A stretch of DNA of 19,737 nt from an uncultured Collinsella sp. (GTDB taxonomy: Bacteria > Actinomycetota > Coriobacteriia > Coriobacteriales > Coriobacteriaceae), in the NCBI GenBank assembly GCA_902490095.1, contig CABUCQ010000032.1:1-19737 (forward strand), in the 5' to 3' direction. Position numbers and translations under genes: made by a program. The notes under the pieces were generated by a model. It was not told where the DNA came from and did no database searches. It saw only the letters and a list, made by a program, of their open reading frames with translations. Below, piece after piece: positions 6,870 through 14,068 of this stretch (the first letter of the stretch is position 1; the number at the start of each line of letters is the position of its first letter).

Positions 6870-8570
6870 ATGCCAATGCTGCTGGATGAACCTCTTGGCC
6901 TTATCGTTGAGCGCCTTCGCAGGCGGGGGACTGATGACGCATCGGTAGAAGTTAAAGCCTGCACGAATAAATTGAGCGCAGACGTATGGGAGACAGTGAG
7001 CGCTTTTGCGAACACTGCGGGTGGGCTCATTATTTTGGGCCTAAACGAAGCCGAAGGATTTGTTCCTTCGGCTAACTTTGCTATCGATAGGGTGCGCGAT
7101 CAGTTTGTTTCGGGTATCGGAGACGGAGGCTCAGCGGCAGTGGTGACCCATGCGCCGCGGTACGAGCTTGATCGAGGCGAGGTCGACGGGCTCCAGGTGC
7201 TTCTGGTGCGCATCTTTGAACTTGAGCTTAAAGCGAAGCCTTGCTATATCGGCGCGCGCGGCGTGCAGAACGGTAGCTACAAGCGCGTGGATGATAAAGA
7301 TATCAAGATGTCACCCGCTGAGCTATATGAGCTGCAGAGTGCGTTGCTTCCGAGCGATGCAGACGGCACGGTGGTTTCGGAGGCAACGGTCGAGGATTTG
7401 GATCCAGATGTCGTGCGGTCTATTATCGCAAATCGCCGGCTGCAGACCCCGCGCGTTTTGCGCGGGGCCGATACGCTGGAAAAGCAGCTGGTCAGACTCA
7501 ATATCACTACAAAGGATGGTGCCGTGAAGCTCGCGGGGCTTCTGTCGGCGGGAATTTACCCCCAGCAGTTCTATCCCAAACTCATGATCGATGTCGCTGT
7601 CCATTCCGATGTGGAAAAATCTGCACCCGGGCAACCCCGGTTTATTGACCGCCAGTTGTGCGATGGCCCGATTCCGGCTTGCATCGAAGATGCCCTTGCC
7701 GCGATTGGACGGAACTTGCGCAAAGCGGCGATAGTGCAAGGTGCTGGCAGAAGGGAGGATTGGGAAGTTCCCCAGGAGGTTTTGCGCGAGGCCTTGGCAA
7801 ATGCCTGCATCCATCGAGAATATTCGCCCATGTTTGTGGGGCAGGCCGTGAGTGTCGATATCTATCCAGACAGAATAGAGATCAAAAACCCTGGCGGGCT
7901 TTGGGGCGGAAAGACGGTGGACAATCTTGCAGACGGGGAATCGCGCTGCCGAAACCCAAAGCTCATGAGCCTAATGGGGGCGACGCCGTTAGAGCATGCC
8001 GAGGGGGCCGTTGCAGAAAGCCAGGGATCTGGTATCCCGGCTATGATTCGCGAGATGGAGTCTCGTTCGCTTGGAAGGCCGAAATTTATCGTTAAGGCCG
8101 ATTCGTTTACGGTGCTGCTTTCCCGGCACGGGGCGGAGCTTGCTGAAAACCGCACGTGGATTCAGAGCCATGTGGGCACCGAGCTGACGGATCGCGAGGA
8201 AACATTGCTCATGTTTATGCGGGAGCATGGGTGCGTATGCGATGTTCAAAAAATACGAGAGGCCCTGAAGTGGGATTCGGATGACATTCGCCTGATCTGC
8301 GGGAATCTTGTCGATAAACATGTCCTGTCAAAATGTGGCAAAGACACGTTTGAGATTATCGATATGAGCAGAGAATCGTCAGCTTCGACAGCGGATAGGA
8401 TCCTGGAGGCTCTCAGAGCCGAAGTGGATATGACGGCGCGAGAAATAGCGGTTGCATCGGGGGTCAAAATTTCGTCCGTCCGCTACCATCTGCCAAAAAT
8501 GGCGGATAAAGGACTCATCGAAGTAATGGGTTCATCGACGAGCCGCAACCGCCGCTATCGGAAGAAGTAG
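6870..8570 (+). CDS. AlbA_2 (Schlafen AAA-4) / HATPase_c_4 / winged-helix putative transcriptional regulator
   Basis: 566 residues. The N-terminal AlbA_2 domain (about 10-155) carries the family core VEVKACTNKL...VSAFANTAGGLIILGLNE (26-60) and GSYKRVDDKDIKMSPAE. A HATPase_c_4-like part (about 200-420) has REALANACIHREYS (306-319), NPGGLWGG (340-347) and GSGIP (386-390). Two predicted winged helices follow (about 436-498 and 505-560; TAREIAVASGVKISSVRYHL). Proteins of this layout are annotated as ATP-binding regulators or RecG-like, but their function is poorly known; some relatives occur near defence genes. The start is ATG 6870 or ATG 6876; initiation signals overlap the last operator site. 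It is a single-gene unit. Codons such as AGA and ATA are more frequent than in neighbours, suggesting acquisition. Binding to its own upstream array is inferred. Confidence 0.85.
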   Translation: MPMLLDEPLGLIVERLRRRGTDDASVEVKACTNKLSADVWETVSAFANTAGGLIILGLNEAEGFVPSANFAIDRVRDQFVSGIGDGGSAAVVTHAPRYELDRGEVDGLQVLLVRIFELELKAKPCYIGARGVQNGSYKRVDDKDIKMSPAELYELQSALLPSDADGTVVSEATVEDLDPDVVRSIIANRRLQTPRVLRGADTLEKQLVRLNITTKDGAVKLAGLLSAGIYPQQFYPKLMIDVAVHSDVEKSAPGQPRFIDRQLCDGPIPACIEDALAAIGRNLRKAAIVQGAGRREDWEVPQEVLREALANACIHREYSPMFVGQAVSVDIYPDRIEIKNPGGLWGGKTVDNLADGESRCRNPKLMSLMGATPLEHAEGAVAESQGSGIPAMIREMESRSLGRPKFIVKADSFTVLLSRHGAELAENRTWIQSHVGTELTDREETLLMFMREHGCVCDVQKIREALKWDSDDIRLICGNLVDKHVLSKCGKDTFEIIDMSRESSASTADRILEALRAEVDMTAREIAVASGVKISSVRYHLPKMADKGLIEVMGSSTSRNRRYRKK

Positions 8571-8579
8571 ATGCAGCCG

Positions 8580-8630
8580 AGTCGCCCCTCTTGTGTCTCT
8601 CGAAGTGAGATGGGTGCTAGGGGGGCGACT
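8580..8630 (+). terminator. Hairpin after the AlbA_2 gene, possible terminator
   Basis: AGTCGCCCC (8580-8588) pairs with GGGGCGACT (8622-8630) around a loop of about 33 nt. There is no T tract, so terminator function is doubtful. The loop contains TCTCTCGAA (8596-8604), one base away from the upstream operator motif. Confidence 0.35.
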
Positions 8631-8646
8631 GCCTCGCGATATTTCC

Positions 8647-8691
8647 CCAGATAAAACCTGCCAAAATAAACCTGTCCCTTATTGGCGGGTC
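8647..8691 (+). repeat. Dispersed hairpin repeat, copy 2
   Basis: Same left arm and loop as copy 1 (AACCTGCCAAAA at 8655-8666, CCTGTCCC in the loop), and right arm TTATTGGCGGGTC, which still pairs with one G-U and a frayed end. Same orientation as copy 1, so the AlbA_2 gene is bracketed by direct repeats about 2.1 kb apart. Confidence 0.85.
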
Positions 8692-8763
8692 AGTTAACGC
8701 AGTGCAGGTTGAGCATATGCGAGCGAGCGGTCTCCGGGTGCGGTAAGGTGACGTGAAACAAGC

Positions 8764-8788
8764 GGGCGCTGACCTTTTGGTCGCGCCC
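8764..8788. other. Short hairpin in the intergenic region between the islet and larE
   Basis: GGGCGCTGACC-TTTT-GGTCGCGCCC folds with one bulged base. There is no T tract on the plus strand. The rest of 8692-8840 holds no gene I can support. Confidence 0.35.
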
Positions 8789-8840
8789 GTGAAGTTGAAC
8801 GTCAGATTGCCGTGCCCGGAGCCCGCGCAGCGCCGAGCAG

Positions 8841-8865
8841 TTACGCCGTTTGTAAAACGGCGTAA
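8841..8865 (-). terminator. Hairpin directly after larE
   Basis: A perfect 11-bp inverted repeat, TTACGCCGTTT / AAACGGCGTAA with a 3-nt loop, starting 1 nt beyond the larE stop codon. No clear U tract follows on the minus strand, so it may protect the 3' end or terminate inefficiently. Confidence 0.5.
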
Positions 8866-8866
8866 T

Positions 8867-9745
8867 CTAAAGGTTCATGTTGCCGTGAATGTAGGGGGTG
8901 ACCTCGGGGGAGATATGGTCGCAGCCCAGCTCGCGCAGCGCGGACTCGATAACGGCGGGCAGCGGGGTTTTGCCCTCGGCATCGACGGCGTTGCCACCGA
9001 GGGCAGCAATCTTGGCGACATCTGCGGGTGCGGCCTCGATATGCATGCAGCCGCCGATCAAGCGCGCGCGTACCTGTGCCAGATCAAGATCGTGCAGGTA
9101 ATCCTCGCAGGCGCGGATTAAATCGACCTTCTCGCGCGTAAGCTCCTCGCCCGTGGGGACGCGGGTGGCAAGACATGCTCCCGCCGGCAGGTTCCAAACG
9201 GGATAGCCCCATGCGCGCAGCAGCTCGCGCTCTTCGTCCTTGGTAAAGCCGACCTCCATAAGGGGCGAGCGTACGCCGAGCTCTTCTGCCGCACGCATGC
9301 CGGGGCGGTAGTCACCGCGATCGCTTGCATTGCTGCCATCGATGACGGTGGGAAAGCCGAGCGACTTGGCGTGGTTGACGATGGCGGTAAAGCCGGCGTG
9401 CTTGCAGTGGTAGCAGCGATTAGCATCGTTGCAGGCCACTTGGGGGAGCTGCAGCTGATCCACCGAAAGATTGAGCACGGGGAGCTTAAAATGCGGCCCC
9501 TCATTGGCCTGCCCATCAACGGACTGCTCAAACGAAGCCTGCTCGGGCGTGCCGATGAGCGGCGTGGTGAGATGGACGAGAAGAGTATTGGTAGGCATGA
9601 CGCGGGCGCATACGGCGGCCAAAAAGCTGCTGTCAACGCCGCCGGAAAACCCGATAGCCACGCGCCCGTATGCCAAAAGCAGCTGCTCGAGCGCTAATAG
9701 CTTGTCTTGAAGCTCCTCTGCGGGTGCCGTGGTGTCTAAAATCAT
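8867..9745 (-). CDS. larE: LarE, ATP-dependent sacrificial sulfur transferase
   Basis: 292 residues, normal for LarE. It belongs to the PP-loop pyrophosphatase family and provides sulfur for the nickel-pincer nucleotide cofactor of lactate racemase and related enzymes. The PP-loop GFSGGVDSSFLA is at 32-43. NRCYHCK (109-115), DGSNASD (136-142), YRPGMRAAEELG and PAGACLATRVPTG (187-199) are present; Cys191 lies where Cys176 of the Lactobacillus plantarum enzyme gives up its sulfur. ATG 9745 has AAGGAA 6 nt upstream. LarA, LarB and LarC are not in the window, so partners must lie elsewhere, or the enzyme serves another LarA-like isomerase. It is divergent from the HAD gene. Confidence 0.9.
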   Translation of the reverse strand: MILDTTAPAEELQDKLLALEQLLLAYGRVAIGFSGGVDSSFLAAVCARVMPTNTLLVHLTTPLIGTPEQASFEQSVDGQANEGPHFKLPVLNLSVDQLQLPQVACNDANRCYHCKHAGFTAIVNHAKSLGFPTVIDGSNASDRGDYRPGMRAAEELGVRSPLMEVGFTKDEERELLRAWGYPVWNLPAGACLATRVPTGEELTREKVDLIRACEDYLHDLDLAQVRARLIGGCMHIEAAPADVAKIAALGGNAVDAEGKTPLPAVIESALRELGCDHISPEVTPYIHGNMNL

Positions 9746-9779
9746 GAAACGTTCCTTATCGTTGAGTACTCGATCGAAA

Positions 9780-9809
9780 ACTATAATCCTAATGCGTTAC
9801 TTGCCATAA
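9780..9809 (-). promoter_or_regulatory. Possible larE promoter
   Basis: On the minus strand TTATGG (9809-9804) and TATAGT (9785-9780) are 18 bp apart. The -10 is good and the -35 weak. The region between larE and the HAD gene (9746-9918) is AT-rich and also holds two copies of TATATAC (near 9843 and 9853) of unknown meaning. Confidence 0.35.
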
Positions 9810-9918
9810 GACTTCTATCTGTGTAACGAAAGTGCAATATGGTATATACGTTATATACAAGTTGCCAAATGCGGTAGAGTTGCAGCAACGCGACAGCGAG
9901 AGTCGATGGGGGACCGAT

Positions 9919-10569
9919 ATGATCAAGGCTGTTATTTTTGACATGGATGGAACGCTGGTCGATACCGAGCGTTTGGGGATTAAGGCCTGGAAGGCAGGCG
10001 CCGCTGAGCTGGGGCTCGCGATTGATGAAGCGCTGATCCATCAGTTTATCGGCCGCACGCTGCCCGATGTTATGGACATCCTCGATAAGCATTATGGCAG
10101 CCACGAAACCACCGAGGCGATCTATCGTCGCCACAAGGAGATTCGCGACGAGATGGTCAAGACCGAACTGGAACTTAAGGCCGGCGCCGCCGAGTGCCTA
10201 GACGAGTTGCTAGCTGCGGGCTATCACGTGGGCCTAGCGACGTCGTCGCGCCTCGTTACGGCCGAGCGCAACCTTAAGATGGTCGGTCTTTTTGACAAGT
10301 TTGAGACGGTAACGTGTGGCGAGGACGTCGTGCACGGCAAGCCCGACCCCGAGATGTATCTGCTCGCCTGCGAGCGTGCGGGCTTTGCCCCCGAGGAGTG
10401 CGCCGTGGTCGAGGATTCGCGCAATGGTTGCGTCTCGGGCATCACGGCCGGCTGCCACGTCTTTGCCGTCCCCGATATTGTGCCGCTGCCGCAGGACGTG
10501 GTGGATGGCTGCGAGGCCGTGCTCGATACGTTGTTCGACCTGGCGGCGGCGGTCAAGGCCGTGCGCTAG
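9919..10569 (+). CDS. HAD-superfamily hydrolase, subfamily IA (beta-phosphoglucomutase/phosphatase-like)
   Basis: 216 residues. HAD motif I FDMDGT (7-12) has nucleophile Asp8 and acid/base Asp10; motif II is T108 in ATSSR, motif III K141-P-D-P, and motif IV VVEDSRNG (163-170). The helical cap (about 15-85) is of the C1 type found in beta-phosphoglucomutase and small sugar-phosphate phosphatases. The substrate is not predictable. ATG 9919 is chosen because GGGGGA lies 5 nt upstream; the frame extends further back without a good start. It is a single gene closed by a strong hairpin. Confidence 0.9.
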   Translation: MIKAVIFDMDGTLVDTERLGIKAWKAGAAELGLAIDEALIHQFIGRTLPDVMDILDKHYGSHETTEAIYRRHKEIRDEMVKTELELKAGAAECLDELLAAGYHVGLATSSRLVTAERNLKMVGLFDKFETVTCGEDVVHGKPDPEMYLLACERAGFAPEECAVVEDSRNGCVSGITAGCHVFAVPDIVPLPQDVVDGCEAVLDTLFDLAAAVKAVR

Positions 10570-10570
10570 A

Positions 10571-10597
10571 CAATTGCGGCGTTGAAACGAGCAATTG
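10571..10597. other. Inverted repeat CAATTGC / GCAATTG after the HAD gene
   Basis: A perfect 7-bp inverted repeat with a 13-nt loop, starting 1 nt after the stop codon and preceding the main terminator. It may stabilise the transcript end. Confidence 0.35.
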
Positions 10598-10608
10598 CCC
10601 ACGTTTGC

Positions 10609-10646
10609 GCTCAAGCAAAAGGGGTCCGGCAATGGTCGGGCCCCTT
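10609..10646. terminator. Bidirectional terminator hairpin between the HAD and LacI-family genes
   Basis: A perfect 16-bp stem, GCTCAAGCAAAAGGGG / CCCCTTTTGCTTGAGC, extended inward by further pairs. The A4/T4 runs lie inside the stem, so it can act for both convergent genes. Confidence 0.8.
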
Positions 10647-10682
10647 TTGCTTGAGCGGCGACTTAGCATACTTGCGGGCGTG

Positions 10683-11792
10683 CTATAGATACGCACCGAG
10701 GTTGATGGCCGTGGCGTCGGTCTGGCTGCTTGCCTGGGTGCTGGCGCGTTCCAGTAGGAACGGACGTACCAGTTCTTGGCGGTTGATATCCTCGGCGGCG
10801 ACTGCGGTGACGGTACGCACTGCGGAGCCGACACGGATATGCTTGATCTTTGCCGGGGCCTTGTTCTCGATTTGCTCCATCAGCAGTTGGACACCCTTGC
10901 GGCCAATCTCGTAGCCCGGGGGCGCTACCGTAGTGAGCGGGACCGATCCGCTCCAAGCGAGCGGGTTGCCGTCGCATCCGGCCACGCGTACTTGCCCGGG
11001 GACAGAGATGCCCTTGTCGACCAGTGCCGAAACGACACCCGAGGCCAACACATCGGTCAGGCCGACGACAAAATCGGGACGTTCGTCCGCGGGGCGCTCG
11101 GCGATTTGGGCACCGATGCCGTAGCCGTCGGCAGCGGTATTCCATTCGCCGGCGTCGATGACTTCGATCTTGATATCGGGGTGCAGGGCGAGCGCCTTAT
11201 GAATGCCAAGGACGCGCAGGGTGAGTTGCATAAATGCTGCTCGGCCGACGACGACAATATGGTGCGCGCCGCGGGCGATGGCAAGTTCGGCAATGATGCG
11301 ACCCTGGGCCTCATTGTCGGCCGCTACGTAGTAGCCGGGCTCGGAGCAATGGATGTCCAGATGGACGATCGGCACGGGCATCTTGGTCATGGCGGGGTGC
11401 CAGTCGGGGGATGCCATGGGCTGAACCATGACGCCGGACATCTGCGTGCCCATAAAGTAGCGCAGGTAATGGTCCTCGAGAATATCGTCGTTATCGGCGT
11501 TGGCGATGAGCAAGTCGTAGCCGTGCTTGCGGGCCTCGTTGTGGGCGCCGCTGGCGATTTGGAGCGAAAAGCCGTGATCGAGACGGGGGAGCACCAGGCC
11601 AAAGGACTTGGTGGCGCCGCCCGCGAGCTGACGGGCGCTTTGGTTGGGCAGGTAGCCAAGGCGACTGATGGTCTCGTTGATGAGCTTGAGGGTCTCGGGG
11701 CGCAACTTTTCGGGATGGTTGAGCGCGTTGGAAACCGTGCCCAGCGAAACCCCGGCCTCGCGCGCGACGTCGCTGATTTTTACCTTTGCCAT
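10683..11792 (-). CDS. LacI-family transcriptional regulator
   Basis: 369 residues. An N-terminal LacI helix-turn-helix (VKISDVAREAGVSLGTVSNA, about 4-23) and hinge helix (QSARQLAGG) are followed by a periplasmic-binding-protein-like sensor domain (about 60-330; SFGLVLPRLDHGF, ISVPGQVRVAGCDGNPLA). About 25 residues beyond the usual end of the fold form a Ser/Thr/Ala-rich tail. ATG 11792 is chosen because AAGGGGC lies 5 nt upstream and the helix-turn-helix then starts where the family expects; 15 further upstream codons are open but unlikely. The ligand is probably a sugar, but no transport or sugar-use gene is adjacent. An operator-like palindrome lies 10 nt upstream of the gene, so autorepression is likely. 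Confidence 0.92.
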   Translation of the reverse strand: MAKVKISDVAREAGVSLGTVSNALNHPEKLRPETLKLINETISRLGYLPNQSARQLAGGATKSFGLVLPRLDHGFSLQIASGAHNEARKHGYDLLIANADNDDILEDHYLRYFMGTQMSGVMVQPMASPDWHPAMTKMPVPIVHLDIHCSEPGYYVAADNEAQGRIIAELAIARGAHHIVVVGRAAFMQLTLRVLGIHKALALHPDIKIEVIDAGEWNTAADGYGIGAQIAERPADERPDFVVGLTDVLASGVVSALVDKGISVPGQVRVAGCDGNPLAWSGSVPLTTVAPPGYEIGRKGVQLLMEQIENKAPAKIKHIRVGSAVRTVTAVAAEDINRQELVRPFLLERASTQASSQTDATAINLGAYL

Positions 11793-11802
11793 AGCGGCCC
11801 CT

Positions 11803-11816
11803 TTGATGCGTTTCAA
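11803..11816. promoter_or_regulatory. Likely LacI-type operator of the regulator's own gene
   Basis: TTGATGCGTTTCAA is a 14-bp near-palindrome with a central CG, matching the LacI/GalR pattern TTGAAACGTTTCAA at 12 of 14 positions. It lies just downstream of the -10, between the expected transcription start and the ribosome site. Confidence 0.6.
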
Positions 11817-11827
11817 GTACAAGCCAG

Positions 11828-11836
11828 ATTGTAGCA
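11828..11836 (-). promoter_or_regulatory. Extended -10 promoter of the LacI-family gene
   Basis: On the minus strand TGC-TACAAT forms an extended -10 box. The -35 position falls into the right arm of hairpin repeat copy 3 and shows no consensus. Confidence 0.5.
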
Positions 11837-11841
11837 TCCCA

Positions 11842-11886
11842 AACCTACCAAAGAGGGATAGGTTTATTTTGGCAGGTTTTATCTGG
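11842..11886 (-). repeat. Dispersed hairpin repeat, copy 3 (inverted)
   Basis: Read on the minus strand it has the common left half and AACCTGCCAAAA arm. The loop reads CCTATCCC (one change) and the right arm CTTTGGTAGGTT, which still pairs via a G-U pair. It ends 6 bp from the extended -10 of the LacI-family gene. Confidence 0.85.
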
Positions 11887-11906
11887 GGAAACGCTGTTGC
11901 CAGCTC

Positions 11907-11945
11907 AAACCACCACGAAGGGGACAGGTGCTTTTGTGGTGGTTT
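11907..11945 (-). repeat. Hairpin repeat with a different stem but the same CCTGTCCC loop
   Basis: AAACCACCACGAAG (11907-11920) pairs with CTTTTGTGGTGGTTT (11931-11945). Read on the minus strand the loop holds CACCTGTCCC, aligning with the loop of the other repeats, and the arms begin AAACC as they do. It sits 20 bp from copy 3 in the same orientation, upstream of glmS. Confidence 0.75.
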
Positions 11946-11971
11946 GGACCGGCTGGACGTGTGTGCATCGG

Positions 11972-12007
11972 GTGGTATCTAAGTTGAGATACCACTTCTG
12001 GTATATC
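11972..12007. promoter_or_regulatory. Inverted repeat upstream of glmS, possible operator
   Basis: GTGGTATCT (11972-11980) and AGATACCAC (11987-11995) form a perfect 9-bp inverted repeat with a 6-bp spacer; a third related element, CTGGTATAT, follows at 11999-12007. TGGTAT half-sites are reminiscent of GntR/HutC-type amino-sugar operators, but the match is loose. The 313-bp region between the LacI-family gene and glmS otherwise holds the two hairpin repeats; I see no glmS ribozyme and no clear glmS promoter. Confidence 0.4.
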
Positions 12008-12105
12008 AGCTTGCGTTTGCGTGAGTACAATACTCGAACGTTATACGTCTCAGCGCCCCCTGTGCGTGGACGTCTTGCAGTCACGCGAACGAAGGGATTT
12101 ATCCT

Positions 12106-13953
12106 ATGTGCGGAATCGTCGGCTACACCGGCTCTGATATTGCAAAGAACATCCTGGTCACGGGCCTCAAGCGTATGGAGTATCGCGGCTATGACTCCTC
12201 GGGCGTCGCGCTCGAGGTGGGCGAGGGCGCCGCGGCGCACCTCGACGTCATCCGCCGCGTGGGCAAGGTCGCGGGCCTGGAGAGCGAGCTTTCCAACATC
12301 GACAGCGACGCTACCTGCGGTATCGGCCACACCCGTTGGGCCACCCACGGCAAGCCCTCCGTCGTTAACGCTCACCCCCACACCAGCTGCGACGGTCGTA
12401 TCGCCATCGTCCACAACGGCATCATCGAGAACTTCGCCGAGCTGCGCGAAGAGCTGGAGGGTCGCGGCCACCACTTTAAGAGCGAGACCGATACCGAGGT
12501 CTTCGCGCATCTGATCGAAGAGGCTTATGCCGAGACGCACGACCTGATGGCCTCCGTGCGCGAGGCGTGCACCCACGTGGTCGGTGCCTATGGTCTGGCC
12601 GCCGTGTGCGCTGACGAGCCCGGCGTGATCGCCGTGGCCCGCAAGGATTCCCCGATCGTGGTCGGTGTGGGCGAAACCGGCTCCTATGTTGCTTCCGATG
12701 TCATCGCGCTCATCGACGCCACCCGCGATGTCGTGGTGCTCGAGGACGGTCAGTTTGCCAAGCTCACGCCCGCAGGCGTCGAGTACACCGACGAGGCCGG
12801 CAATGTTATCGAGCCCAAGGTCACCCACATCGACTGGGACCTGGACATGGCAGAAAAGGGCGGTTATCCCGACTTTATGCTCAAGGAAATCCACGAGCAG
12901 CCGCGCGTCGTGCGCGACACGCTGGTTGGTCGTATGACGCCGGCCGGCGAGCTCGACATCGACGAGCTGGGCCTTTCGCTCGAGGAACTCAACGACATCG
13001 ACCGCGTCTACGTGATCGCTTGCGGAACCAGCTATCACGCTGGCCTCATTGCCAAGAATCTCATTGAGGGCTGGGCTCGCATCCCCACCGAGGTGGAGGC
13101 GGCCAGCGAGTTCCGTTATCGCAACCCCATCATCACGCCGACGACACTTGTCGTTGCCGTGTCCCAGTCGGGCGAGACGGCCGATACCCTTGCCGCCATT
13201 CGCGACGCGCGCATCAAGGGTGCCAAGGTCTTCGGCATCACCAACGTGGTGGGCAGCCCCGTGGCACGTGAGAGCGACGGCGTCATCTACACCAAGGCCA
13301 ACAAGGAGATCGCGGTCGCCTCGACCAAGAGCTTCATCGGCCAGGTCGTGAGCCTGACGCTGCTGGCTCTGCTGCTGGCGCAGGTCAAGTACCGCCTGAC
13401 CACCAAGCAAGCGCGCATGCTGTTCCGCGAGCTTTCCGATACGGCCGAGCAGATCCAGTGGATTTTGGATACCCAGACCGAGGCCGTTCATGAGGCTGCC
13501 CTGCTGTGCAAGGATGCGCAGTCGGCGCTGTTCGTGGGCCGCGGCATGGGTGCCGCTATTTCCTACGAGGGTGCGCTCAAGCTCAAGGAGGTCAGCTACC
13601 TGCACGCCGAGGCCTACGCCGCCGGCGAGATGAAGCATGGCCCCATTGCCCTGATCGACCCGGGCTTCCCTGTCATCGCTGTGGCCACCAAGAGTGCCAC
13701 CTACGACAAGACCGTGTCGAACCTTATGGAGTGCAAGGCGCGCGGCGCCAAGGTCATCGTCGTTGCCACCGAGGGCGACGAGGAGATCAACAAGATCGCC
13801 GACTGCATCATCCGCGTGCCGGCAGTCCGTGACGTGTTCAGCCCCATCACGGCGAGCGTCCCGCTGCAGCTGCTCGCCCGCGAGGTCGCCATCCTGCGCG
13901 GCTGCGACGTCGACCAGCCCCGTAACCTGGCGAAAAGCGTCACGGTCGAGTAA
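12106..13953 (+). CDS. glmS: Glutamine--fructose-6-phosphate aminotransferase (isomerizing)
   Basis: 615 residues, the standard length. It converts fructose-6-phosphate and glutamine to glucosamine-6-phosphate, the first step towards UDP-GlcNAc for peptidoglycan. The N-terminal glutaminase domain starts at the nucleophile Cys2 (MCGIVGYTG); GHTRWATHG and HNGIIENF are present. Two SIS domains follow, with CGTSYHA (306-312) and SQSGET (353-358) in the sugar-phosphate site and ASTKSFIGQ further on. The C-terminus DVDQPRNLAKSVTVE matches the family end, so the gene is complete. GAAGGGA lies about 8 nt before ATG 12106. It is a single gene with a strong terminator. Confidence 0.97.
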   Translation: MCGIVGYTGSDIAKNILVTGLKRMEYRGYDSSGVALEVGEGAAAHLDVIRRVGKVAGLESELSNIDSDATCGIGHTRWATHGKPSVVNAHPHTSCDGRIAIVHNGIIENFAELREELEGRGHHFKSETDTEVFAHLIEEAYAETHDLMASVREACTHVVGAYGLAAVCADEPGVIAVARKDSPIVVGVGETGSYVASDVIALIDATRDVVVLEDGQFAKLTPAGVEYTDEAGNVIEPKVTHIDWDLDMAEKGGYPDFMLKEIHEQPRVVRDTLVGRMTPAGELDIDELGLSLEELNDIDRVYVIACGTSYHAGLIAKNLIEGWARIPTEVEAASEFRYRNPIITPTTLVVAVSQSGETADTLAAIRDARIKGAKVFGITNVVGSPVARESDGVIYTKANKEIAVASTKSFIGQVVSLTLLALLLAQVKYRLTTKQARMLFRELSDTAEQIQWILDTQTEAVHEAALLCKDAQSALFVGRGMGAAISYEGALKLKEVSYLHAEAYAAGEMKHGPIALIDPGFPVIAVATKSATYDKTVSNLMECKARGAKVIVVATEGDEEINKIADCIIRVPAVRDVFSPITASVPLQLLAREVAILRGCDVDQPRNLAKSVTVE

Positions 13954-13979
13954 TCGAGTTCCGTCATCCTAACAACTAA

Positions 13980-14020
13980 GGCCCGGCTCCGTTGCAGCGG
14001 AGTCGGGCCCTGTTTCATTT
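13980..14020 (+). terminator. Intrinsic terminator of glmS
   Basis: A 12-bp stem, GGCCCGGCTCCG / CGGAGTCGGGCC, with one G-U pair and loop TTGCA, followed by a T-rich stretch (TGTTTCATTT). It starts 26 nt after the glmS stop. Confidence 0.88.
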
Positions 14021-14022
14021 GC

Positions 14023-14068
14023 CCGGATAAAACCTGCCAAAATAAACCTGTCCCTTTTTGGCAGGTTA
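14023..14068 (+). repeat. Dispersed hairpin repeat, copy 4 (best-paired copy)
   Basis: The AACCTGCCAAAA arm, the CCTGTCCC loop and the TTTTTGGCAGGTT arm pair perfectly. The last three bases (14066-14068) are the stop codon of the minus-strand GntR gene, so the element also ends that gene and may act as its terminator. Confidence 0.88.

Noticed and set aside
10776..11834. A 352-codon open frame on the plus strand
   Set aside because: Antisense to the LacI-family gene, which has a full domain structure and ribosome site.
11990..12105. A glmS ribozyme in the leader of glmS
   Set aside because: No conserved core sequence or pseudoknot pattern could be seen; the ribozyme is known mainly from Firmicutes.
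11905..13638. A 577-codon open frame on the minus strand
   Set aside because: Antisense shadow of glmS, with repetitive Gly/His/Asp-rich translation and no ribosome site.
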